DNA of 64,000 nt from Microbacterium hydrocarbonoxydans (GTDB lineage: Bacteria > Actinomycetota > Actinomycetes > Actinomycetales > Microbacteriaceae): the NCBI RefSeq assembly GCF_900105205.1, contig NZ_FNSQ01000005.1:3348001-3412000 (forward strand). The letters are read 5' to 3'. This document shows, piece by piece, positions 1-9,083 of the stretch (the stretch's first letter is position 1; every line of letters starts with the position of its first letter). The notes beneath the pieces were generated by a model that worked only from the letters and a program-made list of their open reading frames with translations, ran no database searches and had not been told where the DNA came from. A program made the translations under genes and the position numbers.

Positions 1-1197
1 GCTCATCGTCGCCCCCGGCAATGCCGGCATGGCGCAGGATGCCACTCCCGTCACTCTCGACATGCTCGACGGGGCCGCTGTCACCGCCTTCGCGAACGAG
101 CATGCCGTCGACCTCGTCGTCGTCGGGCCCGAGGCTCCCCTCGTCGCCGGAGTGGCCGACGTGCTGCGCGCCCACGGCATCCCCGTGTTCGGCCCCGGCA
201 AGGCGGCGGCGCAGCTCGAGGGATCCAAGTCGTTCGCCAAGCGCATCATGGATGCCGCGGGCGTACCCACTGGTCGCGCCGTGCGCGCCACCACCGTCGC
301 CGAGGTCGAGGCCGCGTTCGACGAGCTCGGTGCCCCTCATGTGGTGAAGGCCGACGGACTCGCGGCGGGCAAGGGCGTCGTCGTGACCTCCGACCGCGCC
401 GAGGCGCTCGCGCACGCCGAGCAGTACCTGCCCTCAGGTCCGGTGCTCATCGAGGAGTTCCTGTCCGGCCCCGAGGTGTCGCTGTTCTTCCTGAGCGACG
501 GCGACACGGTCCGCGCCCTGAGCCCCGCCCAGGACTTCAAGCGCGCATTCGACGGCGACGAAGGACCCAACACCGGCGGCATGGGCGCCTACTCGCCGCT
601 GCCGTGGCTCGCCGACCGGTTCGGCAGCGAGAAGGCGTTCGTCGACGAGGTCACCCGCGACGTCGCCCTGCCGGTGATCCGCCAGCTCGACGGTGAGGGC
701 ACCCCGTTCATCGGCCTGCTCTACGCGGGTCTCATCCTCACCCCCGCAGGTGTGCGCGTGATCGAGTTCAACGCCCGCTTCGGCGACCCCGAGACGCAGA
801 TCGTGCTGCCGCGCCTGGTGACCCCACTGTCGGAACTGCTGTTCGCCGCGGCATCCGGCACCCTCGAGGACCAGCCGGACCCGGTATTCAGCGACGACGT
901 CGCCATCACGGTCGTGCTCGCCAGCGAGGGCTACCCCGAGGCGCCGCAGACCGGTCGTCCGATCGAGGGGCTCGCCGATGCGGCCGCGATCGAGGGCGTC
1001 CGTCTCGTGCATGCGGCGACGGCGAGTCCGGATGCTCCGGGGGCTCTCTCGTCGCCACGGGCGGGCGCGTGCTGAACGTCGTGGCCGTGGCATCCGACTT
1101 CCGCACCGCACGTGAGCGCGCCTATCAGGCCATCGGACGAATCACGCTCGAGGGGTCGCACTTCCGCACGGACATCGCCGCGCGCGTCGCCGAATAG
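1..1197 (+). CDS. purD: phosphoribosylamine-glycine ligase, 5'-truncated and frameshifted
   Basis: PurD (GARS) joins glycine to 5-phosphoribosylamine using ATP, the second step of de novo purine synthesis. The frame is already open at base 2 and reads LIVAPGNAG, a motif near the N-terminus of the family, so only a short N-terminal part lies outside the window. ATP-grasp motifs GPNTGGMGAYSPLP and VIEFNARFGDPETQ are intact. The frame stops at 1073-1075, but the family C-terminus (VLNVVAVASDFRTARERAY) continues in another frame from about 1042 to a TAG at 1195-1197. One extra G in the G run at 1039-1043 would join the two parts. This is a sequencing indel or a real frameshift mutation; identity of the gene is secure. 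Confidence 0.9.
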
Positions 1198-1328
1198 CCC
1201 GCCGCCCCTTCCCCCGGCGTCTCCCGTTTCCCGGGCACCCCTTCACCGCCCCACCCTTCATCCGCACACCCCTTCACCGGGCACCCCTTCACCCGCACAC
1301 CCCTTCACCGGGCACAGCTTCACCGGGC

Positions 1329-1406
1329 ACGGCTTCGGATTCCGCGCGCGCCACGCCGCAGCATCCGCCCCTCACCCGGCGCGCCGCGCCGCATCTCCGA
1401 AGTTGC
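1329..1406. repeat. Family F palindromic repeat, copy 1
   Basis: A 78-bp element running from GGCTTCGGA at 1331-1339 to its complement TCCGAAGTT at 1396-1404, with GC-rich inner arms of GCGCGCC/GGCGCGC type. The right 40 bases, beginning GCATCCGCCCCTCACC, recur almost unchanged in copy 2 at 1477-1554. Confidence 0.7.
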
Positions 1407-1476
1407 GCGCACCGGTCGGGACATCAGACCCGGCACACCAGACCCGACACCCCACACCCTTCACCCTTCACCGGGC

Positions 1477-1554
1477 ACAGCTTCGGATGCGGGGCGCGCC
1501 GCGCCGCATCATCCGCCCCTCACCCGGCGCGCCGCGCCGCATCTCCGAAGCTGT
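1477..1554. repeat. Family F palindromic repeat, copy 2
   Basis: A 78-bp element bounded by the perfect inverted repeat ACAGCTTCGGA (1477-1487) and TCCGAAGCTGT (1544-1554). Inside, GATGCGG and CCGCATC, then GGCGCGCC and GGCGCGCC, also face each other. Same length as copy 1. The outer arms differ from copy 1 but stay complementary to each other. Confidence 0.75.
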
Positions 1555-1558
1555 CCCA

Positions 1559-1702
1559 CCAGACCCGACACACCCAGACCCGACACACTCAGACCCGACA
1601 CACATCGGACGGGACATCAGACCCGACACACCCAGACCCGACACACCCAGACCCGACACACCAGACCCGAGACACCACACCCGACACACCACACCCGACA
1701 CA
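1559..1702. repeat. 15-bp minisatellite
   Basis: About ten imperfect head-to-tail copies of a unit close to CCAGACCCGACACAC. Units at the right end drift to ACACCCGACACACC. It lies between family F copy 2 and the terminator of the amino acid transporter operon. Confidence 0.8.
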
Positions 1703-1730
1703 CCACGCCGAACACACCATCCCGGCACGA

Positions 1731-1766
1731 CGAAGGCCCCCACCCGACACCGGATGGGGGCCTTCG
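1731..1766 (-). terminator. Hairpin terminator of the amino acid ABC operon
   Basis: A perfect 12-bp stem, CGAAGGCCCCCA (1731-1742) against TGGGGGCCTTCG (1755-1766), with a 12-base loop. It starts 11 bases beyond the stop of the leftward ATPase gene. There is no T tract, which is usual for high-GC actinobacterial terminators. Confidence 0.75.
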
Positions 1767-1776
1767 ACACAACCCG

Positions 1777-2501
<725 letters not shown>

Positions 2502-2505
<4 letters not shown>

Positions 2506-3980
2506 GCGTTGAACTTCCTCTCCAGGCGGTTCGCGAGCAGCGTCAGCAGCGTGATCACGACGAAGTAGATGATGGCGACGATCGTCAGCACCTGAGCCGA
2601 CAGGTACGTTGAGGCGATGATCTGACGCGACACGAACGTGAGTTCGGCGAGGCCGATGACGCTGATCAGCGACGTGTCCTTGAGGGTGATGATGCCCTGG
2701 TTCACGAACGACGGGATCATGATGCGGAACGCCTGCGGCAGCACGACCTTGCGCATGGTCTTCCAGTGTCCGAGCCCCAGCGAGCGCGACGCCTCCGCCT
2801 GACCGGGGTCGACGGCCTGGATGCCACCGCGGATGATCTCGGTCATGTAGGCGCCGGTGTTCAGCGAGAGCGTGATCGCTCCGGCGACGAACGGGTTGAA
2901 CGTCAGACCGGGGAACAGCTGCGGGATGGCGAAGAAGACGAAGAAGGCCTGCACCAGGATCGGGGTGCCGCGGAAGACGTAGACGTACGCCGTGGCGACC
3001 CAGCGGAACGGCGCGAAGGCCGAGACGCGTCCGAACCCGAAGATGAGGCCGAGGATGAACGCCGCGACGATCGCGACGAGCGTCGCGAGGATGGTGAGCC
3101 ATAGACCCTCCATCAGTGCGGGCCAGTACTTGACCGCGACCGAGAAGATGTCCGTCGCCTGCGTCGACTCCTCGCCGCCGGACAGATAGCTGTCGACGAT
3201 CTTGTCGTACTCGCCCGACTCCTGCAGGTTCGCGAGGCCCTCGTTGAACATCTCGACCAGCTCGGGGTTCTGCCCCTTGTTGACGGCGAAGCCGTACTCG
3301 CCGCCGAGCTCGGGGTCGCCGATCAGACGGAAGCCCGAGCCCTGCTGGATCCCGTAGGCGAGCACCGGGAAGTCCTCGAAGTAGCCGACGGCCTGGCCGG
3401 CCTTGACGGCATCCACCATGTCGGTGGTGTCCTGGTACGGGGTGATGCGGAACCCGAACTCGTCCTGGTTCTCTTCGGCGAACGTCTGGCCCTGGGTGCC
3501 GGTCTTGACGGCGACGGCCTCGCCGTCGAGGTCGTCGAGCGACTCGATGTCGCTGGACTCGAGCACGCCGAGCTGGATGCCGCTGGTGAAGTACGGGTCG
3601 CTGAAGTCGAACGTCTTCTGGCGCTCCTCGGTGATCGACATGCCCGCCATGACCGCGTCGACCTGGTTGGCCTGCAGCGCCTGCACGGCGGCGTCGAACC
3701 CGAGCTGACGGATCTCGACCTCGAAGCCCTGGTCCTTCGCGATCGCACGCAGCAGGTCCATGTCGATGCCGACGAGGTCGCCGTTCGCGTCGGTGAACTC
3801 GAACGGCGCGAACGTCGTGTCGGTGCCGATGACGTAGGTCTCGCTGTCGTCGGCCGCGGTGGCGGCGGATGCGCCGCCGAGCAGGCTGCCGGCCGCGACG
3901 AGCGCCGTGAGCGCCATCGCCCCGACGGTGCGTCCGAGCGTGCGCAGGCGCGCAGACGCAGAGGTGGGATGTGGGATCAC
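2502..3980 (-). CDS. Amino acid ABC transporter, fused substrate-binding protein and permease
   Basis: A 492-residue fusion. An export signal ([21 protein letters not shown], ending near AATA) is followed by a binding domain of about 230 residues starting [16 protein letters not shown], and then a permease domain with the EAA-type motif [22 protein letters not shown]. Fusing receptor and channel in one chain is known for GlnP-type transporters. I chose the GTG at 3978-3980 because GAGGAG lies 8 bases upstream; an ATG at 4046 would add 22 residues unlike a signal peptide. It forms a two-gene operon with the ATPase. Confidence 0.9.
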
Positions 3981-4149
3981 GACGGATGCTCCTCGGATCG
4001 GATGGGCGGCAGGATGCTGCCACCGGGACGGTCGTCGACCATCCACCCTAACCGGCGGCGGCGTATCGGCCGTGCTCGGGCTGGGCCGGTCGGGCCGGCC
4101 CGAGCGGGCGGACAGGCCGGGCGACCGGAGGGGTCAGAGGGTCAGAGGG

Positions 4150-4680
4150 TCAGAGGGTGATCCAGTACCGGCGCAGCATCGCGTGGCCCCTGGCGGACTG
4201 ATCGCTGACATCCTGCAGCACGCCGTCGGCCCCTTCGATGGTCCGGTACGAGCCGACGTTGTCGTCGTCGCAGGTGACCAGCACCCGGTCGAGTCCGATC
4301 TCGCGCGCGCGCTCGAGTCCGAGCCGCAGGGCCGCCGAGGCATACCCCCGACGTCGCCGCGATTCCCGCACCGAGTATCCGATGTGTCCGCCCGCTTCGC
4401 GCAGCCACTCGTTGAGGTCGTGGCGGAACGACAGGAATCCGACGACCTCGCCGTCGTCGACGACCCAGTAGAGGTCGTTGTGCACGGCGTCGTCAGGCAG
4501 GTCGGCGGTCGTGTCGGCGAGCAGCGTCGCCTTCTCGATCAGAGCGTCGAGTGTGGCGCGATCCGGGGTGACCGGCGCCTGCAGTCCCGACCCGTCGATG
4601 TGACTCTCGCCGAACTCGGCGACCGCCTCCGCCCAGCTGTCGAAGAGGTCGGTCGTGGGCCTGGTGAGCTCGATCGTCAT
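4150..4680 (-). CDS. GNAT family N-acetyltransferase
   Basis: A 176-residue protein predicted to transfer an acetyl group from acetyl-CoA to an unknown amine. The acetyl-CoA loop region reads IGYSVRESRRRRGYASAALR near residues 100-120, followed by LGLDRVLVTCDDDNVGSYRTIE, the usual beta-bulge and Asn pattern of GNATs. It is a lone gene between the amino acid transporter and an MFS exporter. A short GGGTCAGA direct repeat overlaps its stop region. Substrate unknown. Confidence 0.85.
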   Translation of the reverse strand: MTIELTRPTTDLFDSWAEAVAEFGESHIDGSGLQAPVTPDRATLDALIEKATLLADTTADLPDDAVHNDLYWVVDDGEVVGFLSFRHDLNEWLREAGGHIGYSVRESRRRRGYASAALRLGLERAREIGLDRVLVTCDDDNVGSYRTIEGADGVLQDVSDQSARGHAMLRRYWITL

Positions 4681-4718
4681 CGCCCGATGAGATCACACCG
4701 ACCGTCGCGGTCGCAAAC

Positions 4719-4750
4719 CGGGCCTTCCGCACGGTCGTGCGGAAGGCCCG
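4719..4750. terminator. Hairpin terminator downstream of the MFS exporter
   Basis: A perfect 14-bp stem, CGGGCCTTCCGCAC (4719-4732) against GTGCGGAAGGCCCG (4737-4750), with a 4-base loop. It lies 40 bases past the stop of the leftward MFS gene and just before the acetyltransferase start, so it insulates the two. Confidence 0.8.
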
Positions 4751-4790
4751 GCTCGCGTCGCGGTCCACGCGGCGGCGGGTCAGCGGCGGG

Positions 4791-6365
4791 TCACGCCGCG
4801 GGGGCCGGAGCCTCCGCGGGGGCGGATGCCGCGGCATCCGCCTTGTCGTACCGACCGAGGAAGAGCGATGCGACGAGCGCGACGACCATCACGCAGGCGG
4901 GAAGCAGGATCGCCTGCGACATGCCGGCGGCGAAGCCCTCCGCGACCTCCGGCGGCAGCGAGCCTCCGCTGATGCCGGACGGCGCGTCGGACAGCCCTGG
5001 CAGGTTCGCCTCGAGGCGCGACTGCATGAACGTCGCGATGGATGCCGAGCCGATGACCGATCCGATCGTGCGAGTGGTGTTGTAGATACCCGCGCCGGCG
5101 CCGGCCTGGCGAGGCGGCAGCTTGCGGGTGGCGGTGGTCGCCAGCGGCCCCCACATCCCCGCGTTTCCGATGCCCATGAGGGCCGAGGGGAGCAGGAACA
5201 TCCAGATCGGGGTGTCCATGTTGATCAGCGCCGAGTACCAGATGAGGGCCACGACGACGCACAGGAGGCCGGGGATGAGGATGATGCGCGGGTCGACGCG
5301 GTCGAGCAGCTTGCCGGCGAAAGGGGCCAGCACGCCCGACAGCACGGCCATCGGGATGAGGAGCAGCGCCGCCTCGGTCGGAGTGAGGCCTCGCGCGGTC
5401 TGCAGGAAGAACATCATCGGCAGCGACATGCTCGTCACCGTGAAGCCGACGGCCGCGATAGCGACGTTCGCGCCGGAGAAGTTGCGGTCGCGGAAGAGTG
5501 CCAGCGGCACGAGCGCCTCGCTCCGGGTGCGCGCCTGCTGGACGATGAAGAGGGCGAGCACGACGAGTCCGGTGATGATGAGGCCCCACACCGAGATCGG
5601 CCCCCAGATCACGCCCCAGTCGAACTTCTCACCCTCCTGCAGTCCGAAGACCAGCAGGAACAGGGCGACGGCACTGAGGATGACGCCCAGGATGTCGAAG
5701 CGGTGCGGGCTGGTCTGCAGCTTCGGCACCAGCCGCCACGCGAGCACGAACGCGACGATCCCGACGGGGATGTTGACGAAGAAGATCCACTCCCAGCCGA
5801 ACCCGTCGACGAGCAGACCGCCGACGAGCGGTCCGACCAGAGTCGCGACACCCGCGGTGGCACCCCAGAGCCCCATCGCCGCACCCCGACGCTCGGGCGG
5901 GAAGGTGCGGGTGATCACGGCCATCGTCTGCGGGGTCATGAACGCGGCGCCGAGGCCCTGCACGGCGCGGGCCGCGATCAGCATCTCGAGCGAGTTCGAC
6001 AGACCGCACCAGAGGGAGGCGAGCGTGAAGATCGCGAGTCCGATGAGGTAGATGTTCTTCGGGCCGAAGCGGTCGCCGAGGCGGCCGGTGATCAGCAGCG
6101 GCACCGCGTAAGCGAGCAGGTACGCGCTGGTAACCCACACGACGTTGTCGAGGTTGTTGGTGGTCGGGTCGAGGGCGGCCTTGATCGCCGGGTTCGCCAC
6201 CGAGACGATCGTCGTGTCGACGAGGATCATGAAGAACCCGATCACCAGCGCCCAGAGCGCCGGCCAGGGGCTCGCCGGGCGATGCCCTGCGGCGAAGGTC
6301 CCGGTCGATGGACCTGAGGAGGCGGATGCCGGGGGCCGGCCGTCCGTCCGAGAGGAATCGGTCAT
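4791..6365 (-). CDS. MFS drug exporter, DHA2 (14-TM) family
   Basis: A 524-residue inner-membrane proton-coupled exporter of the EmrB/QacA type. It starts with a Pro/Ser/Thr-rich cytoplasmic tail and has the first-helix motif GFFMILVDTTIVSVANPAI, the loop 2-3 motif GRLGDRFGPKNIYLIG and the motif C region GPLVGGLLVDGFGWEWIFF. The tail is an Ala/Pro-rich cap. It overlaps the PadR regulator by four bases (ATGA), so the two form one operon, the usual arrangement for a self-controlled multidrug pump. Substrate unknown. Confidence 0.9.
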   Translation of the reverse strand: MTDSSRTDGRPPASASSGPSTGTFAAGHRPASPWPALWALVIGFFMILVDTTIVSVANPAIKAALDPTTNNLDNVVWVTSAYLLAYAVPLLITGRLGDRFGPKNIYLIGLAIFTLASLWCGLSNSLEMLIAARAVQGLGAAFMTPQTMAVITRTFPPERRGAAMGLWGATAGVATLVGPLVGGLLVDGFGWEWIFFVNIPVGIVAFVLAWRLVPKLQTSPHRFDILGVILSAVALFLLVFGLQEGEKFDWGVIWGPISVWGLIITGLVVLALFIVQQARTRSEALVPLALFRDRNFSGANVAIAAVGFTVTSMSLPMMFFLQTARGLTPTEAALLLIPMAVLSGVLAPFAGKLLDRVDPRIILIPGLLCVVVALIWYSALINMDTPIWMFLLPSALMGIGNAGMWGPLATTATRKLPPRQAGAGAGIYNTTRTIGSVIGSASIATFMQSRLEANLPGLSDAPSGISGGSLPPEVAEGFAAGMSQAILLPACVMVVALVASLFLGRYDKADAAASAPAEAPAPAA

Positions 6366-6994
6366 TGCTGTGCAGCCTTTCGCTGTGCGCGGTAGCGGTC
6401 TGAGTATTCGAAGGCGTCGGGCCCCCAGGGGAACGACTCGGATGCGAGGCGGTCGAGGAGCGAGTCGAGCCAGCGCAGCTCGGCCTCGAGCAGCACCTCC
6501 TGACGCTCGAACTCGACGAGCACCTGCTCGGGCACGTTCTTGTGCCGCGCGCCGGTCAGCCCGTCGCGGTGCGAGACGTGCGCCTCGGCGAGGGCGTCGC
6601 GACGCACCCGCAGATTCTCGATCACGTCGCGGCGTTCGAGATTGTGGGCCTCGGCGAGCGCGATCCGGAACTCCGTGGGCCGATCGATGCTCGACAGCTC
6701 GCGGCGTAGCCAGCGGAGCAGCGCATCCTTGCCGGCATCCGTCAGCGTGTAGGTGGTGCGCTCGGGGCGGTTGCCCTCGCGATCGGTGCCGACCTCTTCG
6801 AGGAGACCCGACCGCTGGAGGCGTCCGACCGTGTGATAGAGCGTGCCGTTGGTGATCGAGAGCAGGCGCTCGTCGCGGCGGGCGCGCATCAGCCGCACCA
6901 TCTCATAGGGATGCATGTCGCCCTCGCTCAGCAGCGCGAGCACCATGACCCCCATCGGGGTCAGGCGGTCGGTGGTGTCGTTCGGCACGCGCAT
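6362..6994 (-). CDS. PadR family transcriptional regulator
   Basis: A 210-residue DNA-binding repressor. The N-terminal winged helix reads MGVMVLALLSEGDMHPYEMVRLM and ITNGTLYHTVGRLQRSGLLEE, the hallmark PadR region. A helical C-terminal dimerisation domain of about 100 residues follows (Vir_C type). It is the first gene of the operon with the DHA2 exporter. A near-perfect palindrome lies directly upstream (7005-7022), so it probably represses itself and the pump until a toxic ligand binds. Confidence 0.92.
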   Translation of the reverse strand: MRVPNDTTDRLTPMGVMVLALLSEGDMHPYEMVRLMRARRDERLLSITNGTLYHTVGRLQRSGLLEEVGTDREGNRPERTTYTLTDAGKDALLRWLRRELSSIDRPTEFRIALAEAHNLERRDVIENLRVRRDALAEAHVSHRDGLTGARHKNVPEQVLVEFERQEVLLEAELRWLDSLLDRLASESFPWGPDAFEYSDRYRAQRKAAQQ

Positions 6995-7004
6995 CCTCTC
7001 TCAA

Positions 7005-7022
7005 ATAGTCCATGTGGACTAT
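7005..7022. promoter_or_regulatory. Candidate PadR operator
   Basis: ATAGTCCA (7005-7012) and TGGACTAT (7015-7022) form a perfect 8-bp inverted repeat with a 2-base centre. It lies 11 bases before the padR ATG, where a bound protein would block transcription. PadR proteins usually bind such AT-flanked palindromes upstream of their own gene. Confidence 0.75.
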
Positions 7023-7069
7023 ACGCCCGCGATGAGCGCTCCGACAACACCGCCGAGGTGTCCATTCGG

Positions 7070-7617
7070 CTACTGCAGGGTGGCCTGGAGCTGCGCCGGT
7101 GAGAGTGGCCGGTCTGCGTACACCAGCCGCATCGCAGCCGGGTCGGGATTGCCGACGTCCGGCGCCCGATGCACGAGCTCGAGTCCGAGCTTCTCGGCCA
7201 CGCGCGCCGACCCGGTGTTGTGTTCGACCAGGTACGCGATCACCGGCCGGTCGGGGTCGATCTCGCGCGCCCGCGCGACACCGGCGCGGGCGAGCTCGGT
7301 CGCGAAACCGCTTCCGTGGTGGTCGGCGGCGATCCGGTAGCCCACGTTCCAGACCTCTCCGCCGAGCAGCGTGCATCCGCCGTTGCCGATCACCTCCCCG
7401 GTGTCCCGCAGCCGAGCGACCCGCGACCCGAGTCCAGCGGTGCTCCAGCTGCGCTCCCAGCGCTCCATCATTCGCACCGTCTCGTCGCGGGTCGTGTGGC
7501 GGAGGCTCGGATAGTGCGTCCAGACCCGCGGATCGCGCTGGATCGCGAAGACCTCGTCGAGGTCGGTCGGCACCGGTCGTGCCGTCGCAGGCGGTCGGTG
7601 AAGGTGTCGTCGGTCAC
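7070..7617 (-). CDS. GNAT acetyltransferase (RimJ/RimL-like), probable N-terminal frameshift
   Basis: Most of the protein is a clear GNAT: DLDEVFAIQRDPRVWTHYPSLRH, GYRIAADHHGSGFATELARA (acetyl-CoA loop) and VEHNTGSARVAEKLGLELVH. A GTG at 7615-7617, 6 bases after a TACCCT -10 box, opens with MTDDTFTDRLRR, the usual GNAT start, but that frame leaves the conserved frame within about 18 codons. The conserved frame itself has only a TTG at 7624 with an odd Arg-rich start. One lost base between about 7560 and 7590 would reconcile both. Either a sequence error or a damaged gene. Confidence 0.75.
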
Positions 7618-7668
7618 GCGTCAAGGGTAGGGAGGGTCGCCGACACTGCGCGTCTCGGCACGGTCGAG

Positions 7669-7884
7669 TCAGCGGCGCAACTTCCGGAGGGCTGACCCCT
7701 TGTGCGCGGCCTCGTCGCCACTCTTCTCGGACTTCACGATGTACGCGGGCTCATCCTCGGATGCAGTGAAGCTCTGCCCGGCGAACCGGAAGTCCTTCGT
7801 GCGCTTCTCCTGCACCGTGCCCCTGGTCCGCCCCTGCGGGGTGTTCCAGCTCACACGGTCGCCTTCTGACAGCTCCGTCGCCAT
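7669..7884 (-). CDS. DUF2945 / Tudor-like small protein
   Basis: A 71-residue basic protein beginning MATELSEGDRVSWNTPQGRT and containing GTVQEKRTKDFRFAGQSF and EDEPAYIVKSEKSG. This is the layout of DUF2945, a hypervirulence-associated Tudor-like beta fold, function unknown. GGAGGA sits immediately upstream of the chosen ATG. A longer in-frame extension upstream runs into purC promoter DNA and is unlikely to be translated. It is divergent from purC. Confidence 0.8.
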   Translation of the reverse strand: MATELSEGDRVSWNTPQGRTRGTVQEKRTKDFRFAGQSFTASEDEPAYIVKSEKSGDEAAHKGSALRKLRR

Positions 7885-8009
7885 GTCTCCTCCACTCGAT
7901 CGGGTCCAGCGTCGTCGATGACGGGTGAAAGGTGGCGGGCCTTGACACGGGCGGATGGGGGTGTGGGGGATGCTCCCGGCGATCGACACGGACGCTCACG
8001 AGGACCCGC

Positions 8010-8022
8010 GATAATGGGCGGG
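8010..8022 (+). promoter_or_regulatory. Leaderless -10 box of purC
   Basis: GATAAT at 8010-8015 is followed by six bases and then the GTG of purC at 8022, so transcription should start on the start codon. No Shine-Dalgarno sequence is present. Confidence 0.65.
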
Positions 8023-8900
8023 TGAGCACACCTTCCGAAAACAACGCGCAGACCATCCCCGGCTGGCGCCACATCTACTCGGGCAAGGTCCGCGACCTCT
8101 ACGCCTCGGATGACGCCGACGACACCCGCATCCTCGTGGTCGCCTCCGACCGCGTGAGCGCGTTCGATTTCGTGCTCTCCCCCGGCATCCCCGACAAGGG
8201 TGCGCTGCTCACCCGCCTCAGCCGCTGGTGGTTCAGCCAACTCGGCGATGTCCCCAACCACCTCGCTGACGGAGAGCTGCCGGTGAGCGTCGCCGACCGC
8301 GCGATGCTCGCGCAGTCGCTCGACATGCTGCCGATCGAATGCGTCGTGCGCGGCTACATCACCGGATCCGGATGGGCGGAGTACACCGAGAGCGGCACCG
8401 TCTGCGGCATCCCGCTGCCTGCCGGATTGCAGAACGGCGACCGCCTGCCCGAACCGCTGTTCACCCCGGCCTACAAGGCGCCGATGGGCGAGCACGACGA
8501 GAACATCACCTTCGAACAGACCGTCGAGCTCGTCGGCGCCGAGCGCGCGGCCGAGCTCCGCGACGCCTCCCTCTCGCTCTACACACGCGCCGCCGCGATC
8601 GCCGAGGAGAAGGGCCTGATCCTCGCCGACACGAAGTTCGAGTTCGGGACGGATGCCGACGGCATCCTGCACCTGGCCGACGAGGTGCTCACCAGCGACT
8701 CCTCGCGGTACTGGGATGCCGAGGACTGGCGTACCGGTTCGACGCCGAGCGAGCGCATGGCGAGCTTCGACAAGCAGATCGTCCGCGACTGGCTGGCCGC
8801 GAACTGGGACAAGCAGGGCGAGCCGCCCGCATTGCCCGAGGATGTCGTCGAGCGGACCGCTGCCCGGTACCGCGAGCTGATCGAGCGCCTCGGGGCCTGA
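8022..8900 (+). CDS. purC: Phosphoribosylaminoimidazole-succinocarboxamide synthase
   Basis: PurC (SAICAR synthetase) couples aspartate to CAIR with ATP in de novo purine synthesis. The 292-residue chain has the family motifs IYSGKVRDLYA, VVASDRVSAFDFVL, ECVVRGYITGSGWAEY, LADTKFEFG and LADEVLTSDSSRYW. The GTG start is set by the -10 box six bases upstream and by the usual length. Other pur genes are scattered in the window (purD at the left edge, purSQ near 26 kb) and not in one operon. Confidence 0.95.
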   Translation: MSTPSENNAQTIPGWRHIYSGKVRDLYASDDADDTRILVVASDRVSAFDFVLSPGIPDKGALLTRLSRWWFSQLGDVPNHLADGELPVSVADRAMLAQSLDMLPIECVVRGYITGSGWAEYTESGTVCGIPLPAGLQNGDRLPEPLFTPAYKAPMGEHDENITFEQTVELVGAERAAELRDASLSLYTRAAAIAEEKGLILADTKFEFGTDADGILHLADEVLTSDSSRYWDAEDWRTGSTPSERMASFDKQIVRDWLAANWDKQGEPPALPEDVVERTAARYRELIERLGA

Positions 8901-8925
8901 CCAGCGCGATTCGTCACCCTGACTG

Positions 8926-8992
8926 GAGGAGAACTCCCTGTCGGGCGGAGTGAACCTCGGGTTTCGTCCGCCCAAAGCGGCGAAGTCCGCCC
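8926..8992 (-). repeat. Family E palindromic repeat, copy 3 (reverse orientation)
   Basis: In reverse orientation this matches copies 1 and 2 near 38 kb: CTCCCTGTCGGGCGGA, then CGTCCGCCC, then GCGGCG and CCGCC. The outer stem GGGCGGA (8943-8949)/TCCGCCC (8967-8973) is kept. The apical stem is AACC/GGTT here and GGATGC/GCATCC in copy 1, which is compensatory change. It lies between purC and the permease gene. Confidence 0.7.
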
Positions 8993-9083
8993 CGGAGGGC
9001 GACGCCCCGGAGCACCCAGGCAACACTCAGGAATCGGTAGTGTTGCTCCAGCACTCCCACTCCCCCGATCCTGAGGAGCCCGC

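Larger units (their letters stand above)
1198..1730. repeat. Repeat-rich non-coding gap after purD
   Basis: No gene is visible here. The first 130 bases are C-rich low-complexity sequence built from variants of CCCCTTCACCGGGCAC. Two copies of a 78-bp palindrome (family F) follow, and then a 15-bp minisatellite. Open frames crossing it are low-complexity artefacts rich in Pro, Thr, His and Arg. Confidence 0.85.

Noticed and set aside
4129..4156. GGGTCAGA direct repeat at the end of the acetyltransferase gene
   Set aside because: Only about three 8-base units; too short to claim a function.
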